Assembly: GCA_028583405.1 (NCBI GenBank)
Contig: JAPTMU010000036.1
Location: 814,001-878,000 of the forward strand
Origin: Pogonophryne albipinna
Taxonomy: Eukaryota > Chordata > Actinopteri > Perciformes > Artedidraconidae
Length of the DNA stretch: 64,000 nt
Direction of reading: 5' to 3'
Shown here: piece by piece, positions 22,290 through 64,000 of the stretch
Numbering within the stretch: position 1 is the first letter of the stretch
Layout of the letters: the number at the start of each line of letters is the position of its first letter
Notes under the pieces: generated by a model
What the model was told of the DNA's origin: nothing
What the model saw: the letters and a program-made list of their open reading frames with translations, nothing else
Database searches by the model: none
Made by a program: the position numbers and the translations under genes

Positions 22290-23579
22290 TGTAGATTAAC
22301 TGAATTTGAGTGAGTGAGTGGGGCAATGAGCAACGTTTGCAATGACAGACAGTAGAAGACCTCCCTAATAGGGCCCCTCCTTATCCAGGCTCACTCCGGT
22401 CAGTGTCGCAAATCGCGTGCATGATTGTTTACAAAATAATCCCGGAAAGGCACTGAAAAATGAAGAAAAAAAGATGAAGATGAGAGAAAAAAACAAGACA
22501 GTGGTAAGTAAGTTGAGTAGATAACGATGAAATACTAAATAACTAAATGTTGCTAGTCTAACCTTAACTGTGGGATAGAGAAACTTGAATTATGTAACTT
22601 CCACTAGAATCAAATTATTTATTTTGTTTACTTTGACGTTTAACATGGCATCAGTTAACCTAGCCAACACACTCTCACTCCATAATCGTCCAGGAGCGAC
22701 GTTTGGTCAGGGTCCCGTGGCGTTGTTGGGGCAGATATCTCTGCTCCGCGCCGATCCTATATGAGTTTGTTTTAAAAGAAGGAAAACTCAAAACAACCAG
22801 GATAGGGGTTAAACAATAATCTGTTTTAATGATAAAAGGTAAGAATACAATACACTTCTCAAAGGGGTAGGCCCACCCCTGCTCTGGTCCAAATGCCGGG
22901 AGAACCTCATCATCTTGACGGCAGGAGGAAAAGAGACCGGACACAAGGACTCAACAGGAGATATTGTAAGAACAACGGGAGGAGCTGTGTGGATGGTCCT
23001 CTCATACAGGTCATCTATTGGCCCATATACAAACGATGGGCTTTCGTAGCGTATCAGCGCGAGCCAGCAGAGGACCCGGAAACAAGAGTCCCTTACTTTG
23101 TAGCAAAACACATCTGGTGTCCGTTATCACACATTCTTGCATAGACTTTCACACACACCCTTTCTGCACATTCCAGAGACTTGAGTTGTGTCTAAAGAAT
23201 ATTCCCTTGCTCACATCTTACTCCAAATACAATGGTTTTACTCCTCATATATTACTTTCTTGTTACACAGACTATTATTATTGATACAAAGTAATTAAGT
23301 ACACACATGAATATATAAAAACACACTTCTTATATATCAGGGGACATTAAGATGAATATACCAGAAATACGCTGCATCAAACTTTCACTTCAAATTTTTA
23401 AGTTACTTCAATTTTCGAACAGCGCGCAGTTGTGACGCTCCTAGGCTCCTTCAGCTTCATAAAGGGACAAGTCAAGTCGTTGATATTGGAGATTTCAATA
23501 AATTCAATTGGAAAAAAAAACGGGGGAAAAAAACGAAAGAACAAACAAAACGAATTTCCGAATAACGAAATTGAAACCC
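22290..23579. other. Unresolved sequence, possibly a decayed retroelement
   Basis: 22690-23100 has moderate GC content and open minus-strand frames but no motif I can name. The rest is AT-rich. Confidence 0.3.
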
Positions 23580-23617
23580 GAATAGTACTCCAACTAACGA
23601 ATATTCGGGTACAGCCC
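23580..23617. mobile_element. hAT-type terminal fragment
   Basis: CTAACGAATATTCGGGTACAGCCCTA is, inverted, TAGGGCTGTACCCGAATATT, a hAT-like end. Related CGAATA words lie just to its left. Confidence 0.45.
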
Positions 23618-23677
23618 TAATATTTATATGTGTGATTTATTCGTTTTTGTATGTCTTTTATATTCATATTTATATTC

Positions 23678-24000
23678 TATTATCTCTTCGATTTACACAC
23701 GGCATCTATTGCACGTCTGTCCGTCCTGGGAGAGGGATCCCTCCTCTGTTGCTCTCCCTGAGGTTTCTCCCATTTTTCCCTTTAAACTGTGGGTTTTTCT
23801 CTGGAAGTTTTTCCTTGTACGATATGAGGGTCTAAGGACAGAGGGTGTCATTTTCTCATACTGATATTCTGCACAAACTGTGCTGTTGTATTTGTTGTAA
23901 AGTATCCTTACTGCAAAGTATTTTACTGTATGTACAGCACTTTGGCTCGACCAAAAATCGTTTTAAAAATGTGCTATATAAATTAAACTTGATTTTATTT
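23678..24000 (+). repeat. Retroelement 3' tail, copy 1
   Basis: About 320 bases from TATTATCTCTTCGATTTACA to GCTATATAAATTAAACTTGA match 60959-61282 in the same orientation at high identity. The ending (AxxGTGCTATATAAATxAAACTTGAT) is typical of a fish LINE or LINE-tailed SINE. Confidence 0.8.
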
Positions 24001-24235
24001 GAAATAAAAGGTACTCACCTTGTGATAAACCCGTGAGAGAGAAAGCGTTTGAACTCCACACTGTTTCAGAAAGAATGCTTGATGTTGTTTGAAACATTAT
24101 ATGGAGTTTAATCACGGCAGCGTTTAACTGAGTTTCTGCTGGTAGAGTAGACAGCCTTCTTTTCACAGAGCTCACTGCCTGCATGCGGACACTCCAAAGG
24201 GGCGTGGCCAGCAGCAGCTCGGTTACACTTAAAGG
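24001..24235. other. Unassigned sequence
   Basis: Nothing recognised. Confidence 0.25.
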
Positions 24236-24372
24236 GCCAGTCCCAGAATCAGCACTTCTGTAGCAGGGCTAAAATACGAGTGGGTGATCTGTTTGGTATT
24301 TTGAGCAAAACACTTCAGAAACATGTTTTGTATAGATATGGCCCTATAATATATTGTTCAAATATACTAGGT
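24236..24372. mobile_element. Partial copy of the TTAA-type element family
   Basis: CAGAATCAGCACTTCTG...GGGCTAAAATACGAGTGGGTGATCTGTTTGGTATTTTGA...ATATGGCCCTATAATATATT aligns with 45472-45620. The terminal inverted repeat is absent. Confidence 0.7.
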
Positions 24373-27300
24373 GAGTTTTAATCACACACGTAAACAAATC
24401 CCCCTCATGACGCATACATTTATAACTTATTTCCTAAAACGTTGTAATCCCTAAATGTCACTTTGACGTTGTTTTGGGTATGCCTTTTAAATAATAGAAA
24501 ATGTGATATATTCCTTTATCAAATGTGATGAAACACTAATTTTTCTATTTGACTTTTCTTCATTTTATGACGATTCTAGTAAATACAAACATGATTTTAC
24601 ATCAGAGACCGACATCTGCTGCAAAATAAGATACATTTATTCCGTTAAGATCTAAGAGACAATTAATTTTTATATATTTTAATACATTTACATCTGTAAT
24701 TGGGTTTTTCTGTTTTATGCATAATACCTCTAATTGGAGTTTTTCATAGAGGGAATCTGACCTCCCTTAGGTTCTAATTCACACCAAACACAAGTTACAG
24801 CACCTCAATCTAAATTGCAAGCTCAGTTTGTAGCAGGGGAGGGGGAGGGAGTTTTTTTTTTTACTTCAATACGTTCCTACATACCAGGAAGAGTATTTAG
24901 AGGGGTGGATACATCTAACTTATAATAAAGTGTTTCCATGATTTGCTTTCATGTTACCTGCTCAGTCTGTGACTCTACAAGTATATTTTCTTAATTGCAA
25001 AACTAGCATTCCCATGCTATATAAATAAAGAAAAGTTAATCAACTTATAGACAGCCTACAAGGATTACACTTTGTACATTAGTAGTGGCAAGCAGTCTAA
25101 TTCAAATCTTTAATTAGTTTTACAAGATTTGTGCCTTAAATTAGCATGCAAGTGTGACTTTTTGAAGCAGTGGAGATTATTCTATATGTCATTATGTCTT
25201 TTGTTCTACAGCTGCCCTATATCTAATATCCACATTGATTTAGCTCCATTTGCCGATACTTATCCCTCCCTGAAGGTGACATTTGTTCTGCTTATCTCCT
25301 CCCAACCGTAAAGGCCAACAGTTGAGGGGAAACAGATGGGAGATTCTGCTCATTCTTATATATTTAACTCCTTTATCTTTGCCTTAAAATATTCTAAAAC
25401 AAAACATATTATTCTGGGGTGATCAATAGGCTGTATATCTTATTACCCACTCAAAGTAAGGACGTCATTACCAAGCATAAAGAGGGCAGGTGCTACAACC
25501 TATAATTATTTCTCATCTCTTACAAGGGGGCTATGTTTATTACTATCTTGTTGAACGTTGTCATCCTAATTATATATAATTTCTCTGCAGAAAAATAGGA
25601 GGGAGCTCTTGGCAACCTTTGTCTTCCTTTTATTTCCTGTATGTAGTGGCACATTCAAACACACTATTTAACAGTTCAATAGCCAACTGAATATTTTGCT
25701 TTTTAATAAAGGTTCATTATTTCCCGATGAATTACTGTATGAAACAGCAAGACAAGGAGCAACATCTGAAAGGGCTTTACAGTTTTATTACAGTTCACTC
25801 AAAATTGGGAGAGTCTGAAAGGGAATATTTTTATTACATTTTGCAAAACTGGTCTATCTGTAGATACATTTCTGCAACAGCCCACGCAAAGAAGGGTTAC
25901 ATAAATGGTTTCAATGCTCCAGCCCACTCAGTGTTTTAGTGGGCAGTCCACAAGTGATGGAATTAGAAATGTATGTATTCTCTAAATGACCTATGCTTCT
26001 CACATTCTGCAAGAAAGGTTACATCACTTGCTTTTGGCCTTCTGTAAACTCAGCTCATGAGCTACTATTTTGCATTAAGGGATTTAAGATCAGTGTCGGT
26101 GAGGGGGAAAAGTAAATGTTCATTTAGTGCAAAGAAAAAGTAAGACCGTGACTTTGTTTAACATTCACAACTTTGAGAAAATGTATTTCCTTTAACATTC
26201 GGTCCCAAATGCAAGCAAATGTAGATGCCTAATGAACTCTCATACAAAACAAGTATAGGCTGAAGACGGGAAAATAACTTGGTCCAGGTCCGAAAAATGT
26301 AGTCTAAGACCAAAAGGTGTAAACATGCAGTGTAATAGAGAAGTATCTTGGACCTGTGTGATAAATGACATTCATATTTTAGCTTTATCAATTTAAAACT
26401 AGCCACACCATGAAAAGAGTGTCACTTTGTAGCTGGTAATAAGCCATCCTAATAACTAATCAAAGGAACTTTAATTATCTGTCCCTCGGTTCAACTTTCA
26501 TCACATCTTTCCAACCTGCTGCTTCTCTTGACCGGCAACACAGGTTTTATAAATAACATCGAATATATGGATAAAAAACAGCATTCCACAGACACAGGTA
26601 TTATCTACTCACACAGAATATTCAACAACTAAAAGATAAAAAAGACAAAATACAAAGACATGTCAAACACCTTGATGTTCCAGTGTAAGAATTAATAATT
26701 TATTTTATTTTCAACTTGCAGATGTGATGGTAGGAGGAACACACTAAAAAAAGAAACTCCAGATTGAATATTGACACTGCCTCCTCTTCAAGTATCTTCA
26801 ACTCCTTGTCTCTTCAACTACCGAATGCTCACCATTCTCTGACCTCCTCTTCAGGTTTCTTCTTCACTTAATAAGGAAGCTAATAGACATAGGATTAAAG
26901 GGAGAAGAGAGGAGAAAAAAGAAGATAATAGGGAGTTATTTTTTCATGCAGAGGCTACCATAACAAACTAAAAACTGTGGCTAATGTAGATGACTGTTTC
27001 TAGAATCATGTAATCAGGCAAATTGCTAAAAAAAAAATGCTTCCTGAAGACCTGTCTTTACAATTCTGAGATGATGCTGACAGCTTATTATAGTTTGTGT
27101 GCTAAACAGACCAAATATTTAATGTTTCATATGAAACAATATTTAATAAAATTACTTCTGGGTTTTTAGCTGCTCAAAAAATCTCATTTAACATTCTGTT
27201 TGGATACATTCAGTATCAAGCAGCAAAGAAGAAAGAGGCTCTCTCAAATCATTCATACCTCAAATACTGAAGGTTTTATGTTTCAATTTATGAGCCTCTA

Positions 27301-28039
27301 AATTTTAAATAATTTCCCAAAGGTTTCCTGAAATTAATGCTGTAATTTGGCCATTATAAGAACCATTAAGGTGTTCTTCGATCGGTACAATTCTAATAAA
27401 TCATTTCCAATGAATTGCTAGTGTAAACTAGAGGATATCTTAGTGTCTTGTGATTATAACTCAATGATTCCTAATGAAGTAACAAATGATTAATAATCTT
27501 AGGGTTAAATTGATGTGCTGTAATTGACGACCCCCGTATTGTCATCTGGGATATTTGGAAGAAAACTAGTTTATGAACCGAAGATAAGGCAATACCAGTT
27601 TCATACCAAAACTTAACTCACTATCAAAGTCACTCAACAACAATCATTGAACTTTAAGCCCCTCCACTAGGTGGCACAGTGTAATTTGGTCCAATTCCAA
27701 GCCACAACAGGGTTAAAGCCCCCAGGATAGTAAATGATATGCCTCGGTAAAGTGCCCGCAAAATCACAAATCGCTTCCAGCTCCAGAAGTGAAGCTGGAG
27801 CCGTTCTGGTGTTGCTGTAATATCCTACAGCTGCTTCATTGGCGATGAATTGGACCCAGGCTCTGAGGACTTGTAGAGTGTTTTCTGTCACACATTAAAT
27901 CTTATTTTATGTAGTGGTGACCTTTAGTTCAAAGTGGAACCAAATTGCTGCTGTTCCAGCTCACTAAGCTGAAGCGCTTTAGTATCTGAACACATTTACT
28001 GTATGATGACCTAAGAAAAACATCCATGATTTCTAATAT
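24373..28039. other. AT-rich intergenic sequence downstream of tusc3
   Basis: I find no convincing exon. The 74-codon minus frame at 27667-27891 ends in TGTGCCACCTAGTGGAGGGG-type sequence, common in fish repeats, and shows no motif. Confidence 0.35.
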
Positions 28040-28058
28040 TCAGTGCAACAAAGTCAGA
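28040..28058 (-). other. Possible short terminal coding exon of tusc3 (weak)
   Basis: After GATTTGCAG the minus strand reads T-CTG-ACT-TTG-TTG-CAC-TGA. Joined to the AG left by the exon ending at 28356, this would give ...YPY-S-LTLLH-stop. Some mammalian TUSC3 isoforms end YPYS plus a few residues, so a tiny last exon is expected, but this candidate rests only on splice phase. Confidence 0.2.
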
Positions 28059-28354
28059 CTGCAAATCTCAGTTGAAGTTTTGGCACATTGCTCTCGAGAA
28101 AAAACACAATGGCACTGTGGCTTGTAATTTTGTAGGCGGTGTTTCCAATCGAACAGCTGTCTACGGATCAATGAAATAATGGGAATGGATGGATCCGCTT
28201 TTGGCCTGGATGTTTGCCCTGCGTCTGCAATAACTTCCCAGCGATTTCCTGTCAACTTTAGTGACTTTAAGATTCATTGTATATTGTGTTTGAGTAAGCT
28301 GGGTGAAACTTGTGTGAGCATCTGTACAGTGGTACTGTATGGTTGCTATAGTTA

Positions 28355-63566
<35,212 letters not shown>

Positions 63567-64000
63567 CTAGAACAATAAGAAACACAAATCTGATGAAAGA
63601 AAGGCAAAGTAAAACAACTCCATGTTTCAAATCTACATTTAAGTCTAATTTACTCTTTGAGACAAATCATTCCAATCTTCAAAAAAGTAATTATTCATTT
63701 CTTATTCACAAAAAACAATTGTATCATGAATTGCACACTTGGAGGCAGATGATGCATGTATTGCTATCAGAATTGAACCAATACTGTGGCAGCCAAAAGA
63801 GAAAATGCAGGAAGCTAGCGATCCAGGATGTCTGTGCGTTGATTGCAACGAGAAAAACAAGGAAGAACAACAAAATAATATGGAGGAAGAAATTATTGAG
63901 AAAACGAAAGCTGCAGAGAATTGGAGGAACATTTGTACATAAATGATTTTGATTCCTCCTCTTGATATTTTCCTCGCCCTGTATCTGTGAGGCATCGCAG
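63567..64000. other. tusc3 intron sequence at right edge
   Basis: The acceptor TTGTTCTAG borders the exon at 63566. The preceding exon with the CxxC motif is not in the window. Confidence 0.5.

Noticed and set aside
22690..23110. Solo LTR or retroviral remnant
   Set aside because: Composition differs from the neighbourhood and frames are open, but I found no paired LTR, primer-binding site or coding motif, so no call is made.
26270..26300. Possible DLDx-encoding last exon of tusc3 on the minus strand (GACCTGGACCAAG)
   Set aside because: There is no AG acceptor directly before it and the residues after DLD do not match known endings.
27667..27891. 74-codon minus-strand ORF downstream of tusc3
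   Set aside because: It shows no family motif and ends in sequence typical of fish repeats; no splice context supports it.
63593..63946. 117-codon Lys-rich plus-strand ORF
   Set aside because: It lies antisense inside a tusc3 intron, has no motif and biased AT-rich composition; no splice or promoter support.

Overview
The window is vertebrate nuclear DNA, almost certainly from a teleost fish. It has long introns with GT-AG junctions, many long (CA)n/(GT)n tracts, and dense DNA transposons (hAT, Harbinger-like, TTAA-type) with L2-like LINE fragments of fish type. The only ordinary host gene I recognise is tusc3, on the minus strand. It encodes the OST3/OST6-type subunit of the STT3B oligosaccharyltransferase. 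Seven consecutive coding exons (63566 down to 28356) give about 240 residues in one continuous frame, ending at a ...KYHGYPY C-terminus. The first exons, with the signal peptide and CxxC redox motif, lie beyond the right edge.

Layout. 1-842: 3' end of an L2-like LINE. 1303-4060 (+): an intact-looking three-exon cut-and-paste transposase of a family common in fish. 4434-5173 (-): a convergent, two-exon, frameshifted gene whose product resembles the cysteine-rich cytoplasmic tail ('ballast') domain of P2X7 receptors. 5.7-11.4 kb: nested repeats, including a 190-bp dispersed repeat in two copies, a 930-bp inverted-repeat element, a hAT element with an 8-bp target duplication, and a second L2-like copy on the minus strand. 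11.4-28 kb: intergenic DNA downstream of tusc3, with a 255-bp (CA)n tract, a hAT deletion derivative retaining a BED finger and the hAT C-terminal motif, two degenerate minisatellite-like arrays, LINE pieces and hAT ends. 28-64 kb: tusc3. Its 15.9-kb intron (40001-55882) holds a remarkable nest of DNA transposons, several delimited exactly by target-site duplications.

The tusc3 exons all join in phase, so the gene looks functional, though its last codons are uncertain. Long GU or CA repeats (transcript sense) lie close to several exons; the most striking is a ~170-nt (GU)n tract ending 13 nt before the last recognised exon. The most interesting mobile unit is the pair at 1.3-5.2 kb: an open DDE-type transposase facing a P2X7-tail-like gene. 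Both assignments rest on remembered family resemblance and visible motifs; no search was run.
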